DNA of 64,000 nucleotides, taken from NCBI GenBank assembly GCA_949987705.1, contig OX465282.1, positions 68,631,922-68,695,921 on the forward strand, read 5' to 3'. Below, one piece after another: positions 11,062-22,258 of this stretch. The notes below the pieces were generated by a model. The model was not told the origin of the DNA, searched no databases, and worked only from the letters and a program-made list of their open reading frames with translations. Source of the stretch: Thereva unica (lineage: Eukaryota > Arthropoda > Insecta > Diptera > Therevidae). Both the position numbers and the translations under genes were made by a program. Position 1 is the stretch's first letter, and each line of letters starts with the position of its first letter.

Positions 11062-13199
11062 TCGTGTGAACCGAAGGGGTCAAACCCACATCCCAACTAG
11101 TTTTTAGCTCATTTTTAGGGGGCATTCCCTGATAACTAGAATTGACAAACAAAAATTTATAACAAAGAATAAATGTTGCCGTATATGCAATTTTCAAGTC
11201 ATTTGAGTTGTTGGAATGTTCTTGTATGAGCAACGCGATATAAAGAGACCGCGTTATAGGAAAACTTGCGCATATTTCACACCGCGTTATATGGGAATCG
11301 CTCTATAAAAACACAGCGTTATAGAAGACTTGACTACAAGGTATGGTTTTCGATAAAATCATGCATATTTTCAAAAATTATTTAGCATAAAATCACAATT
11401 TTTCTATAAAGATTTTGTTTAATCTTTCATAATAGTGTATTTAATAATAAGCATTACTAAATTGCAAGCACAATAATACAAAAGGGGCCTTCCATTAAAA
11501 GTGTCAGTAACTCCACACTTATAACACAGCACAAAAAACAAACTGCATTAATTAGGTCACAATTGTATCACAACATGTATCACAACACTTTTCGTCATAT
11601 GCACATTACTTCACGCTTTCCGTATGTTCTAATGTGCCATTTGTTTTGGTTGGCCCAAAGGCTCTTAAAATTCCCCTTTCGAATGCTTTTAGCTGATTAT
11701 TTGATTTTTAAAATCCAACAACCGAAAACGAAAATTTCGCCAAGCCGCAAGTAAGAAAATGGCTCGTCTGCGCTAAAAAATTTAGTTTTGCTGATTAGTT
11801 TATAAGGAAAAGATGTTAGCGCACAAACTCTAAAACCAGTTATACTAAAATTGCATGTTTGCGACAAATATTAAATTAGTGCAAAAGGGAAACCATTTTG
11901 ATACGAGTTTCAATGGACGCTATGCATATCAGAATATAAATGAAATTGGATAATTTTTAATTAAATTTTCTGCATTTGAAAATATGCCAGAAACAAATAT
12001 GTAATTAAATTTACTTACTGCAGTCCCGATGCTCTGTTCACATATTGCAAAGTGAGCCTGAAAGTTTTCAGATTAATTTTTAAAGGTTTATTTCCCTCTC
12101 ATCAATGATTTTCTCGTTAAATGAAAATTATGCACGATACAAGTCGAATTCCCGTCCTTAATTAGTTTTTATCGTGCTCCACTTTGCGTAGTGAATATTA
12201 TCAAAAACAGTCCTGCGACAAAATCTGGCTTCTAAAGAGAGGATTTGTACTTCACAAAAGTTTGTAATGGATCTTTAAATAAGAGCTGATTAAAATAACT
12301 TAATTAAGAATTCACTCGGTGAAAATATCACGTTTTGCGTACAGTCATGTTTGTTTCTCAATTTCATGATTACCAGAAAATCTTAAGTGAAACGTATTCC
12401 TGGAATACCAAATAGCCGACATTATTATTACGCAATAAACCACCATAAAACGGTTGTTAAAAAACAGAACGAAAATCCGAATGTTTGTATTGTTTTGTAA
12501 CACCTGGAAGTCTCCTGTGTTACCTCGGGTTATGTCACGCAGGCAATAAATTTCATATTATTTTAAAGTGAGTATATTTTCTCCATTAACGCTATTTTCT
12601 CGTATTTACAGCGACAATAAAGCCGTTGTAAGAATTCGTCAATTTATGGGAATTGCCTATGTTTTGCCATTGAATAAATTAGATTCATGCCAGGCTAAAA
12701 GTTATACGGCAAAGGACATGCTAGTAGGGCCCCCTTTCGGTTTTATAATAATTATTAAGCTCTGAGCTAAGCACGGGGTAAATATCTGAGGAATGTAGAG
12801 TAGAGAGAAAGTTGATGCAATTTAGGAAATGATGTCAAATTACGAACTAGACGTTAACATTGTTCTGAACTCGTTGAGCATGAACGGAAATTAATGTACT
12901 CCGAAAACATGACTTTATTTCCATGAGATAATGAAAATTCTTAATAGTGGTGTCCGATTACGGCTAAAATTTAACCTTCGACCGACTTTTTAAGAATTAT
13001 TTTGGGTGTTATTATATTTACCTACCACTCTAAGCTGCATACATCCAATTTGTTGCCCACTGAATTAGTTAATTTATCCAAAATGGCTCAGATTGTTAAC
13101 CAAGTGATCATCATGTTCTTGAATATGTGTCGAGCATATGGTGGTATTAACAAAGATGAATTGTAGAACTTACTTTTACTTTAGTTGATGTGAAATATT
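11062..13199. other. Unassigned AT-rich DNA
   Basis: At 11231-11330 a CGCGTTATA-like motif recurs about four times, which is reminiscent of pogo/Tigger terminal sequence. It lies on the 5' side of the Tigger remnant beyond the TTAA element, but the link is only a guess. The rest, 11340-13199, contains no recognisable gene or repeat boundary. Confidence 0.4.
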
Positions 13200-13545
13200 T
13201 AGTTTGCACTTTTAAGCAAACAAAGCAAGTGCTTAGCCTTAGCCTGCCCGATATTAAATTAATAGATTTTAGCCCCAGTAAGGAACTGCTCAAAAAGAAA
13301 CTGGTTTAACATATCTGCCAATGATCTTGACGAGATAGTATCTTGTTTTTATACCAACATACAAAATCCCCAACAATGCCCAAACTATTTGAAAAACTCA
13401 TCCACGACAAGTTTCCCCTTTAATAGACCCACACTTACATGAACAACAACACGGCTTCAGAAAAGGGCGTTCGACCACTTCAAACCTCATGGTCTTAATC
13501 TTCGAACTCCTCTGTATTATGGAGTTGGACTCCACTTGTTTGATA
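13200..13545 (+). pseudogene. LINE reverse transcriptase scrap
   Basis: Near 13371-13500 the + strand encodes the RT box stretch MPKLFEKLIHDKF, then EQQHGFRKGRSTTSNLM, which is typical of Jockey/CR1-type non-LTR RTs. A stop separates parts of it. It ends abruptly where the Harbinger transposase begins on the other strand. It is too short to place in a family. Confidence 0.7.
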
Positions 13546-14661
13546 ATATACCAAATGTACATTCGATGTAACGGCGTGCTCTTGATAATCGGTAGTTGAA
13601 TATTTTTCTATCGTAACTGAGATTGTGACCTCCGTACGGTCTCATGAGGTTTTCATGTAAGCCAAAAGCTTCATCTCCTACTATCATATATGGAATATTG
13701 TCGCCATTTTCTATCAGTGGTTTGGCCTCAGGAATATTTAGAGAACTGTTAATGAGATTAGTGTAAAAACCACTGTCTTTAAAAATGGCTGAATCACAGC
13801 TCTTCCCGTAAGCCTCGGTAGCCTAGGGAGTAAGGCGCCTGGCTACTATCCCAGAGGTCTCGGGTTCGAATCCCGGCCAGCCCCACGGTCCTTCGCCTTT
13901 TCCACTTTCCCACCCACATAACTTTCCTTCTTTCTCCTTCCCTCTTTACATTCCTGATCCCTCCTGTCATAGCCTTCTTTAGCCCTCCCCGCTCCACCAA
14001 AAAGCGCATGTCATCGGTTGGTTGATGAGATTCAACTCGTTTCAGGAGGCATAACACTCCAGCGAGTTGTTTCTCGATGCCCCGATGTCAAAGTCGCGAC
14101 AGTAATGGTTGGAAGTAGGTGGACTAAAAATATCGCGGGTAGGTTGTGACAGCTCCTTTCTTCCCCGACTAGAGCTGCTGTTCGACATTGCACTCTATAT
14201 GAAGAAAATAGATTGTCGACACAGTATAAAGGGCGTTTCCTGTGACTCTAGTCTTTCACATAAAAAAAAAAAAAAAAAAAAGCTCCAAAATCTATATAAA
14301 TGAAGTTGTAGTTAGCATCACAGAGAGCAAGTAAAACAGATGAAAAATAATGTTTATAATGAAAGTATAATGATCCGGTATGCATAGGTTGAATAATTCT
14401 CACGTGTTTACCGTCAATGGCACCAACGCAATGGGGAAAATTGGCGGGTTTTTCAAATCCCATTGCAACTTTTTCCCAACCGTTTTGTGTGTATGGCATA
14501 GCTATAAATTGTTCTTGATGTTGACATATAATGCCACACACATCTCTAATTACTGTGCAAATTGTTGTATAACCGAGTCTGTAGTTGTAATAAATATCCC
14601 TAAATGTACACCCTGTCGCAAGATACCTAGAGGAAAAGCAAAAATTATTAAACATATTCAT
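13546..14661 (-). pseudogene. Harbinger DDE transposase, interrupted by a SINE
   Basis: The N-terminal part (14661-14290) opens with a probable acceptor (TTTTCCTCTAG), then RYLATGCTFRDI, a helix-turn-helix-like region, and the first catalytic block FPHCVGAIDGKHVRI followed by LLALCDANYNFIYIDFGA. The SINE at 13808-14280 then intervenes. The frame resumes at about 13800 with SCDSAIFKD, the later catalytic block VGDEAFGLHENLMRPYGG, and YNYRLSRARRYIECTFGI-like sequence ending at 13546. The DDE domain is thus nearly complete apart from the insertion. The N-terminal exon and the extreme C-terminus are missing. The family acts with a MADF/SANT partner in the nucleus. Confidence 0.85.
13808..14280 (+). 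mobile_element. tRNA-derived SINE
   Basis: The 5' end carries a tRNA-like promoter, box A-like TAGCCTAGGGAG at 13820-13831 and box B GGTTCGAATCC at 13863-13873. A tRNA-unrelated body follows, ending in ACATA plus 20 A at 14262-14281. It sits inside the Harbinger transposase reading frame. The last ~130 bases resemble the 3' end of LINE F (54370-55496). The target duplication is unclear. Pol III transcription is expected for this class. Confidence 0.8.
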
Positions 14662-14736
14662 TTAACTGTAGGTGGTTGGACTATTTATGATTTAAGTATG
14701 GACAACTAAACTTAAGGTATTTATTATTATTTTCAG

Positions 14737-15266
14737 CTGATTCTTTGCAGAAAAGGTGGAAAGGCATCCGAGGTTGTTTCACACGAGAACTTAACCGGCA
14801 AAAATTTTTGAAGTCAGGGTCTAGCTGTGGATCACGTAAGAGCGAATACGTTTTCTTTAAACAACTTCAATTTTTACAAAAGGTTGTTGCTATAAGAGAA
14901 CCTGGCCCGGTTGCGCCCACTGAAGATTCTGTGGAGGATGAGCAAGAAGACAGACAAGTAGATGCTCGGAAAAGAAAGAAAACAAAAGAGAAAACTGTGT
15001 CCGAAGATGACAAATTTATTGAAGTCCTTAATAAATCCATTGTGAGTAGGCAGCAAATTGAGATTGCTAATCAAGATGAGGACAGGTTATTTCAGTTGTC
15101 TTTAGTTGACACATTGAAAAGAGTACCTCCAAAAAGAAAAATGGCAACCAAAATTAAAATTATGTCCATTCTCGACGATCAAACTAGCAGTGTGCCTGCA
15201 ATTGAGAATACTCAAAACTTTTGCTCACAACCAATAGAAATACCGCCTCGAAAGCGTGGGTATTAG
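14737..15266 (+). CDS. MADF-BESS protein of the Harbinger element (5' exon missing)
   Basis: The frame starts at a probable splice acceptor (TATTTTCAG ending at 14736); the first ATG is not needed. The sequence DSLQKRWKGIRGCFTREL followed by YVFFKQLQFLQKVV is the second half of a MADF DNA-binding domain. An acidic, Lys-rich linker follows (VDARKRKKTKEKT). Then comes a BESS motif (DRLFQLSLVDTLKRVPPKRK, about residues 118-140), which mediates protein interaction. In Harbinger elements such a protein helps the transposase bind and enter the nucleus. The first part of the MADF domain is absent. The remaining frame of about 173 codons is open, so the damage is to the 5' end only. Confidence 0.75.
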
Positions 15267-15300
15267 GGTGACCGTAAGAAATCGATGTCAGAATTTTATC

Positions 15301-15662
15301 AATGGGAACCCCACAAAATGATCAGCCTTTGCAGATTTTTAGATAGCCCAAATTTTAGCACGATTGGAGCACGTTAAACCGTGCCGCTACTCGCTCAAAG
15401 TTGGCAAAATCTCCATTTTTTTGCTGAACGGCGGAGTTTCAGAGTCATATCTCTAGAACAGTCCATTCTACACCCACGCGTAATCTCTTAAATTAAAGGT
15501 AATTTTGTTCTGCATAATTTATGTTTATACATATTTATCGTTACTTGTCGTCAAAAGGAGCTATAACAGCCTTTGTCGCCAAAAACGTGATCTGGTACCT
15601 CTAGGAACAAACTTCGAGTATTATGAAAACTACGCCGTAGGTTACATAATTTTTCTCGGGAT
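15301..15662. other. Unassigned DNA
   Basis: No gene recognised. A short frame at 15505-15693 has no known domain. An acceptor-like TTGTTTCAG lies at about 15677. Confidence 0.35.
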
Positions 15663-15933
15663 TGACATTGTTTCAGTTGCAAAAAAACTTTGACTATAAA
15701 GAGCTATTACAGTTGGTTATGGTGTTTGTTGGAGCACTCGACGGTAATGAATTTGGATTTGGAACACCAGGTGCCATTCATCACGCTAGGTCGATGGCTA
15801 AGGCCATTTACTGTCTGAAAATATTCCTTTTCCGCGGTCAATTCAAGATGAGTAACGAGGAACAGATTTCTTTGGGTGCTATTTGTATTTTTCTCGTCAA
15901 AGTATACTGCAAAGCTTGGTTCAATGCCACCAG
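15663..15933 (+). pseudogene. Fragment of an unclassified transposon protein
   Basis: Frame 15662-15933 reads KELLQLVMVFVGAL, then GAIHHARSMAKAIYCLKIF and FRGQFKMSNEEQ, then IFLVKVYCKAWF. I recall similar stretches (HHARWMAKAIYSLKI-type) from many uncharacterised, transposon-like proteins of aphids and other arthropods, but I cannot name the family. The fragment starts behind a possible splice acceptor and runs into the assembly gap, so its end is unknown. Confidence 0.5.
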
Positions 15934-16133
15934 NNNNNNNNNNNNNNNNNNNNNNNNNNNNNNNNNNNNNNNNNNNNNNNNNNNNNNNNNNNNNNNNNNN
16001 NNNNNNNNNNNNNNNNNNNNNNNNNNNNNNNNNNNNNNNNNNNNNNNNNNNNNNNNNNNNNNNNNNNNNNNNNNNNNNNNNNNNNNNNNNNNNNNNNNNN
16101 NNNNNNNNNNNNNNNNNNNNNNNNNNNNNNNNN
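15934..16133. other. Assembly gap (200 N)
   Basis: Exactly 200 undetermined bases. The reading frames that cross it are artefacts. Confidence 1.
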
Positions 16134-17621
16134 TGACCAGGGCTTGATAGCATATCACCTTGACCCGTGGGCTTAGGTGGCTGCTGTAAAAAAGTCTTTT
16201 CGTCATATGAAACGCCTTGTTTGCCTTGGTAAGAGCAGCACTTACATTTCTATTGAAATATAAGTATTGGTCCATCCAAAGCCCAAGGTATTTCACTTCC
16301 AATTTGTTTTCTAATGCTTGCCCCGCATTGTTCGAAATTTTGAGTGTTTTCCAGTTCTTCCGCACATCGCGAGAAGCTTTGCTTAGAGGAGTCCGGAAAA
16401 GGATCGATTCACATTTGCTAAAATTGATCTTCAATTTCCAATCATCACTATACCGTTCGATTGTTTCGAAGTCACGTTGTAAGAGCGTCTGGATCACTCC
16501 AATCTTCTGCCCCGTCCTGTACACAATCAGGTTATCCGCATACGCTAGTGCGAAGGGGAGTGAACTTATTAGGTCACTCGTAAAGATATTAAATAAGAGC
16601 GGCGAGTTTACTGCGCCCTGTTGCAGACCATTTTTAATGTCAAAGACCCTACTTGATGTGAAGTTGCCACTTTTGACGACGAACTTCTTTTTTGAAATCA
16701 TATTGTAAATCAAGTATAGCTGAGGTCCAGTCATGCCGAGTCTGACCAATTTGTAGAGAAGACCTTCGATCCACACTGTATCGAATGCCTTCTCAAAATC
16801 GATCAGGCATGCTCCTGTACACTGGCCTTTCATGAAGTTCCAGTGTATGTCTGATACCAGTTTGGACGCGGCATGAATGGTGTCATGTCCCGCCCTAAAA
16901 CCGAACTGGTTATCGGGAATTATCTTTTTGTCCTCAACCCATTTGGCTAATGATTTATTAATGACTGTTTCAAAAACCTTGCTGAACCTTGCAGCAAACT
17001 TATTGACCGGAGATTGGCAGGGTTAGTATTATCTTTATCTTTTTTTGGTATTGGATACCGCGCTGCTGTTTTCCAGTGACCTGGGAAATGGGCGTTGTTT
17101 AATGCATTATTAAACAAAGTGGTGTATAATGTCTATAGCCACCGGGCGCAGATGTTTCAGAACTATGTTCTGGATACCATCTATTCCAGCCGATTTCTTA
17201 TTATTCAGACGACGGAATATTAGCAGGAGGTCAATTTTTCCAATGAACGTCGAGTTTACTTGGGCCTCGGGTATATCTTTCGCTGGGCAGTCTTCATTGA
17301 ATTCGATAATTGCTCAATTCTCAGATTTCCAAGATTCGATTTCATTAGATAATCTCAAGTGGTTCAGCGAGGCCCTATTCTCGAGGTCAGAATTCGTATG
17401 AACACAAGTGTTCACCGAATAAATCTCTTGATAGTAGGCCCCCACTAAATCCACCTTCTACTGCTCGTCCTCTATGTCTATGCAATAATTATCACCGACG
17501 TGGCTGGTTTCTTCCGGATCTATGTTCACAGACCGCAGAAGTACCTGGTTAGTTGAAGTCCTAGGGATACGTAACTTGTCCAACCGGTTATGTATTTTAC
17601 TCTTAAAAATTTTATTTATCT
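16134..17621 (-). pseudogene. LINE B reverse transcriptase, 3' part
   Basis: Minus-strand non-LTR RT. From 17600 downward it shows a pre-RT region, then HFPGHWKTAARYPIPKK near 17070, then in the frame beginning at 16833 ACLIDFEKAFDTVWIEGLLYK, the box NGLQQGAVNSPLLFNIF, and ALAYADNLIVYRTG, where the catalytic YADD box reads YADN. The thumb region continues with VKYLGLWMDQYLYFN to the gap. The style fits the Jockey/I group. YADN, an upstream frame change and the hAT insertion at 17630 show it is inactive. Confidence 0.85.
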
Positions 17622-17629
17622 GTGGGAAC

Positions 17630-20366
17630 TAGGGCTTTCATCCCAGGAGTCTCGATATCGAAAATTTCGAGAGTCTCGACGATGTTTTCGTATTTTCGAG
17701 ACTCGAGACTGCTACCTCCAGTCTCGGAAATAACGAGACTTTCGAGACTTAAGCCAAATAATTTTATTCCTGTTACGTGGCAACACTGTAAAATGAAACT
17801 TGGGATAATCTGTGAAGATTTTAAGTTTGCAACATAACTTAACGTTGTTCAAAATTCACACGGGTCTTGAATTCTTGATATTATTATAAATTATAAAATT
17901 ATCATAAATTTATTTGTAAAAGTGCGAAATTAATAACTGCGATGCGTTCATTAGCAAATAAATTGAAAGGTATGTATCTAATTTAATTTTGTTTTTGTTG
18001 TTAACTTTGTGGCTTAACGGCGCAGAATTATTTTAATTTACATATTTCTAAGTTCAATATAATTGTCGATGTGCTATTGTGGTGGTTTGGTTTGCCATGC
18101 CGTTGTTTTTGTATAGTGATGGGCCTTTTTCAATTTTTTCAGATAACAGCATGACTTATTGCGATGTAATTGCTAAAATGCATGATAAATCCTCGGTTTG
18201 GTGCTATTTTTTGCGAGCCAATGATAATGCTTCTGCTAAATGTAAATCATGCCATGAAATATTTAAGACTTTAGGAGGGAATACAAGTGGTCTTCATAAA
18301 CATCTTAAAAGTATTCATAACATTATATTGTCAAGGGAAGATGTACGACCTGCCTCAACATCTGATTACATTGCTCGCATAACTACAACAGACAAATCCA
18401 AAAGGGAAGATGAACCACCCGAAAAAAAATCAAAGATGACAGATTTCTTCCAAAGAGGTGACGGAATTGAAGTTAAAGTTTCAAGAATGGCTTCTCTGGA
18501 CGGAATACCGTTTCGAACTTTTGTCGAATCTAAAGATTTACGCGAGCTGTTCACAAAATCGCAATATGCGCTACCCTCGTCTGTGGCTACCATATCTAAC
18601 ATGGTTAAAAAACAGGCCGACTACGTAAAATCTCAAATCTTAAACGAAATAAAGAAATTGAAAGCTACTAGAGTTAAATTTAGTTGTACCTTAGACGAGT
18701 GGACCTCAACCCAAAATAAGAGGTACCTGAATGTAAATATACATTCACCATTTTTTGATTGTGTTAAATACAAAAACTTAGGTCTTGTTAAGATATCTGG
18801 TACTATGCCTGCTGCTATTTGTGTAAATTTATTAAAAGAACGTTTGTGGGAGTTTGATGTTAATTTAGACACTGACGTTATTAGTCTAACAACAGATGGT
18901 TGTAGTGTAATGAAAAAAATGGGAAAGGCAGTCGTTGCTTATCACCAAAAATGTTTGGCCCATGGCATCCAATTAGCTATACTAGATGTATTATATCAAA
19001 AAAAACAAGATGAAATACAAATTGACCTATCACAGAATATTAACGATGACCACGATGAAGATGAGGATGATGATGAAAAAGATGTAAATGGAAGTTTTGA
19101 AATAGTTGAGAGTAACAAGCCCCGAAAACATGAAGAAGTAGTTTATGAACATGTAATCAATAAAGTACGAAAAGTAGCAAAGTTGTTCAGGAAATCACCA
19201 ACAAAACAAGCTGTACTGAAGAAATACGTAGAGGAAGAGTTCCGGAGAGAACTAAAATTAATAATTGATTGCAAGACGAGATGGTCCAGTTTAGCTGAAA
19301 TGCTTGAACGTTTTCTTAAAATAAAGATATGCGTTCGAAAAGCTTTGTATGATGTAGGGTCTGGAATAGAGTTCACTGAATCAGAGTATAGTACGCTCGA
19401 GGGGATTTCAAATACACTTGGTATCATAAAAGTAACCTTAGAAGCACTGTGTAGGCGAGACGCAACTCTTTTGACAGCGGATACAGCATTAAATTTCTGC
19501 CTACAGAAATTAGACTCACAGCAAAGTTCTTTGAGCGTAAGCCTAGCCGATTCGTTGCGTGTTCGTATTAAAGAAAATAGACTGATTGAGGCGAGTATCT
19601 TACAATACTTACACAATCCTTCTCAGTTTTTTGAAAAAAAGTTGGATCCAAGAGCCTTTCAAACTTTAAACAACGATGAAATTACACTATCATTAAAAAT
19701 ATTGTACGAAAGATTAAATCAATCTACAACTGAAAAACCAACTGACAGTTATCCAGCAAATACCAGTGATTCAAGTGATATGACGGTTGCGGAGCTCACC
19801 ACGAGTTTAACGACAAAAGAACAGCTAGAATATGAGCTTAATTTACTAAAACCTCCACAAGACATGGGACAGAATAAATCTTCCATGTCTATCAATGACT
19901 TGCAAAAAACGTTACCTACACGTGGAAAAAACTCTCTTTGAAAATGGTGGCGACAGAGGGAAATACTTAAACTATTGCTATAACTATCTAATATCTATCC
20001 CCCCTACTAGTGTAGAAGCAGAGAGGGCTTTTTCTAACGCAGGTTACTTTTGTAATATAATCAGATCCTCTCTGCCTGAAAGTACATTAAATGCTCTTTG
20101 GTTTTTACGTGCCCACTATAAAAATGGAAAAAAATTCTCACAAATAATGGTTAATTTTACTTGTATTTGAATTTGTAACAGTATGATTAATAAAGTACTT
20201 TATTGAAATATCTCGTATTGACTCTGCCTAAATGCCTAGCCTATGAGTATCAAACCTAATTTTGAAATAGTCTCGAAAGTCTCGTTTTTCCCGGGAATTT
20301 CGAGACCGGACCGAGTCTTGATTTTTTTTCCCGGGACACGCAAATATAACGAGACTGAAAGCCCTA
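17630..20366 (+). mobile_element. hAT transposon, nearly complete, 2737 bp
   Basis: Terminal inverted repeats TAGGGCTTTCA and TGAAAGCCCTA are flanked by a perfect 8-base target duplication GTGGGAAC (17622-17629 and 20367-20374), the hallmark of hAT elements. Subterminal regions (17645-17755 and 20268-20360) are packed with short GTCTCG/CGAGAC motifs in both directions, the likely transposase-binding sites. The element sits inside LINE B, whose coding sequence resumes at 20375. One frameshift in the transposase is the only obvious lesion, so insertion looks fairly recent. Confidence 0.95.
18151..20170 (+). pseudogene. hAT transposase with BED finger, one frameshift
   Basis: An upstream ATG at 18079 is open, but the ATG at 18151 lies just behind a TTTTTTCAG acceptor and begins directly with the BED zinc finger (MTYCDVIAKM, CKSCHEIF, HKHLKSIH), so I prefer it. 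The catalytic RNase-H-like domain follows with CTLDEWTS (first Asp), LTTDGCSVMKKMGK and KCLAHGIQLAILD. An acidic insert (DDHDEDEDDDE) comes next, then the long helical insertion region. The frame ends at 19941, and the C-terminal dimerisation domain (PPTSVEAERAFSNAGYF, then LNALWFLRAHYKN) continues in another frame to 20170. A single indel near 19900-19940 explains this. The protein would cut and paste the element. Confidence 0.9.
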
Positions 20367-20374
20367 GTGGGAAC

Positions 20375-20639
20375 ATGCTCGCGCTATTAGTTTTAATAGC
20401 CCGAATCTTTCTGTTCCAGTACGATAGTTGTTGCCTTAAAAGTTGTTGGAGATTTTTCATAACCGATTTAAGAGTTACAATCTCCGGACTTCGTCTATCT
20501 CGAAACGGTAGGGCTTTTAGTCTCGTTAGTATTCGGCTTTTATGTTTTAGTAGTGCGTCGATTGTAACGTTTCTGTAACAGTCTGTACTGTTTTTTTTTT
20601 CTTTGTCCTTGGTATGGTTTTGTCCATCGTCTGTGAGCC
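20375..20639 (-). pseudogene. LINE B, upstream part beyond the hAT insertion
   Basis: The minus strand encodes LQQLLRQQLSYWNRKIRAIK, which joins across the 8-base duplication to the RT-proximal region at 17621. Frames change further upstream. It ends at the TTA-flanked MITE at 20643-20861. Confidence 0.7.
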
Positions 20640-20642
20640 TTA

Positions 20643-20861
20643 AACCTCAATTATACTGAACGCAATAAAAGGAACGGACCGGAGTTTCAAAAATTACTAA
20701 ACTAAAAATTTTAAGCATAAGTCCAAAATTTGGCAAACCCGAAACTTGCCGAAAAATTAGGAAATACAAATGATATTTGCATACGTTCGATTCCATCAGT
20801 ATAACCAGCAAAATTCCACTCCGCTTCGTTGCTTTCCGTTGCGTCCAGTATAATTGAGGCT
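20643..20861. mobile_element. 219-bp MITE with TTA target duplication
   Basis: The ends AACCTCAATTATACTG and its complement (one mismatch) are inverted repeats that extend over a further GAACGCAA-type stretch. TTA flanks both sides (20640-20642 and 20862-20864). The size, ends and TWA target suggest a PIF/Harbinger MITE. Non-coding. Confidence 0.8.
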
Positions 20862-20864
20862 TTA

Positions 20865-22258
20865 CACTCCACAAAATATTAAAATTCGTTAGTTGAAGAT
20901 ATCTGGCTACTAAGCAATACTGCTTTAATTCAATTCAAAAGCAATACTGCTTTAATTCGTCTAAGTTTATTTAGGTGTGTGTATCCGAGCGTGGTTAATT
21001 ATTAGTTTCCATGCAGGGTTTATCCTGCGTTAACTCAGAGGAAGCGCCATTGAAAATGGGGGTTGGGTAAAGTTTCGTTAAATCCAAAAAAAACTCGACG
21101 AAGCTTAAACCTGGTTTTGCATATGGGTTTGTTTAAGTGCGTTTACTGCACATGTGTCAACGGAGACACGATGTTATATTATTTATCTGTTACATCAATC
21201 ACGAACGGTCATCGAGTTAACTTGAGGGGAAAAGCTTTCTGTAAAGTCAAAGAATACTCAACTCCAGTTTATGCAAACACAGTATATGTATGTCAAGTTA
21301 CCCTACAAAATCTATTTTTTTGCAGTCCCGGAAATCCCGCGAATCCGCGGGATTTTTGACCTCAATCCCGCAGGCTTGCGGGATTGAGATTTTGATGCGG
21401 GATTGGATTCCCTATTCGTAATAGATTCCCAAAACAACCATTTAATAGAAAATGAAGTAAGAAAAATATGCCCTACACAATATTAATATCCTGAAATTGA
21501 AAGAAAAAATGGGATCAGGAATTAATTAACAGAAATAATATTCTTAAAATTACCTACTAACTAGAAACAAATGAAGAACCAATTCAAAACAAAAACAGAA
21601 GGGTTAAATCAATGCTATTATACATATTCCAAGAGGCACTAAGAAAATAATTTATATCACCATCAGCAGACCAATTACGTCATAAAGGTTAGATGCAATG
21701 ACGATGACAAAAAAACGAAAAAAGATGCACAAAAAATTCTGAACTAAAAAATTTATTGACCATATACAATTCTATATTGCATAATAATATTTGGAAAAAC
21801 AGAGAATATCATCTCATCAGCAAGATTATTTAACGAAACTACAACAAATTTTGCATTTTGATCGCGAAAAGTTTGATCGAAGAAATACTTGTAGACATAA
21901 AGGACATAAAAATATTCACACAAAACGATTATTTTCCAACCACGAATATAATTTTTCACTTCAGTACGCACTATACATAAATTCAATTATATGATAGCAA
22001 AAAATATCCATTATAAATTTATAACAATTCAATGAACAGTAGGCCAATCAGGAAAATGGCAATGATTGATTGTTCCAAGAATATGGTATCGTTTACACAT
22101 GTCAACACCCCCGATCCAACATTTTGGTAAACTTGTTATGAGAGCGAAAAGGAAAGAGCAAGAACTAAGGTGACGTAATTTTCAACGTATTTTCATTTTT
22201 CAAGGTCCCGATAGCATTTTAAGCATAAAAGAAAAGAAGTATGTACATGTGTGTTTTA
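20865..22258. other. Unassigned DNA with a Gly/Cys-palindromic block
   Basis: At 20895-20955 the sequence AGCAATACTGCTTTAATTC is tandemly duplicated. At 21324-21416 several nested palindromes built from ATCCCGCGGGAT and CAATCCCGC resemble the ends of some hAT-type elements, but no partner end was found. At 22167-22247 a short fragment matches the outer part of the TTAA element (ACGTATTTTCATTTTTCAAGG). The remainder, 21420-22160, is AT-rich without a gene. Confidence 0.45.

Larger units (their letters stand above)
13546..15300. mobile_element. Harbinger-type transposon, internally deleted and SINE-split
   Basis: Contains two divergent coding pieces: a DDE transposase on the minus strand (14661 down to 13546, split by a SINE) and a MADF-BESS protein on the + strand (14737-15266). 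PIF/Harbinger elements typically carry a DDE_Tnp_4 transposase and a second Myb/SANT- or MADF-like protein. Both pieces begin at apparent splice acceptors only about 80 bases apart, so their 5' exons have been deleted from the centre. The outer terminal repeats were not identified. Confidence 0.75.

Noticed and set aside
15662..16833. Long frames that cross the N gap on both strands
   Set aside because: The undetermined bases carry no stops, so the joined frames are artefacts. Only the parts on either side were used.
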